DNA from: Chryseobacterium lactis
Lineage (GTDB): Bacteria; Bacteroidota; Bacteroidia; Flavobacteriales; Weeksellaceae
Direction: 5' to 3'
DNA: 64,000 nucleotides
Assembly (NCBI RefSeq): GCF_003815875.1
Contig: NZ_CP033924.1
Coordinates: 4,588,001 to 4,652,000 of the forward strand
Under the pieces are notes generated by a model, which did no database searches, was not told where the DNA came from, and saw only the letters and a program-made list of their open reading frames with translations. A program made the translations under genes and the position numbers. This document shows, one piece after another, positions 63,949 through 64,000 of the stretch. The first letter of the stretch is position 1; each line of letters opens with the position of its first letter.

Positions 63949-64000
63949 TTTTTCAAAATTTTAAATTTTACTACTTCCTATTTTTTATATAGACGAATGA

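Overview
The window looks like a chromosomal segment of a Chryseobacterium-type member of the Weeksellaceae (Bacteroidota, Flavobacteriia). This is inferred from low GC, the scarcity of Shine-Dalgarno sites, many upstream matches to the Bacteroidota -7 promoter motif TAnnTTTG, a type IX secretion (T9SS) C-terminal sorting domain, a plug-less TonB-receptor-like barrel with a TPR partner, DUF1573, DUF4377, DcaP-like and LytTR proteins, and dispersed repeats typical of this group. No phage, integrase or CRISPR array is present. The species cannot be named from the sequence.

Layout. 1-1340: the end of a tail-collar-like surface protein and two overlapping small helix-turn-helix genes. 1365-3893: a DUF1573 protein divergent from an OmpR-type two-component system; the shared upstream region holds helically phased TTGTTAA repeats. 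3925-9457: a VOC protein, then an efflux operon (79-aa protein, TolC-like, HlyD/EmrA-like, EmrB-like) divergent from an AraC regulator, with a 21-bp-spaced direct repeat between them. 9489-11288: a POTRA/BamA-like outer-membrane protein. 12040-12870 and 28043-28877: two paralogous astacin-like lipoprotein proteases with matching long leaders; the second has a one-base frameshift. 13145-25319: an operon of a T9SS-sorted protein, a 3,478-aa SpvB/FG-GAP/RHS (TcB-TcC-like) giant and a small membrane protein at the position of an immunity gene. This is the most unusual system in the window.

25804-47456 is largely chromosomal housekeeping: exonuclease III, tRNA-Arg, a TPR/lipoprotein/barrel operon, an S15-type hydrolase, an APC permease, an Mpo1-like protein, a transglutaminase-like protein, a duplicated DUF4377 lipoprotein, an SPFH protein, dGTPase, a methyltransferase and an Fpg/Nei glycosylase. 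47596-53000 has a heptanucleotide repeat tract, a LytS/LytTR pair, a GT32 glycosyltransferase, an SMR transporter and a 26-aa membrane ORF.

52954-57516 holds an AAA ATPase / YggS / membrane-protein cluster, twin small lipoproteins of 57 and 59 aa, a Crp/Fnr regulator and small unknown genes. 57640-63948 holds gcvP, a DcaP-like porin, a 50-aa cysteine-rich protein, a J-domain membrane protein, a repeat-littered spacer and a small membrane protein. Four small genes (26, 50, 57 and 59 aa) were found by reading gaps between the larger genes. All functional calls rest on recognising motifs by eye; no database search was run.
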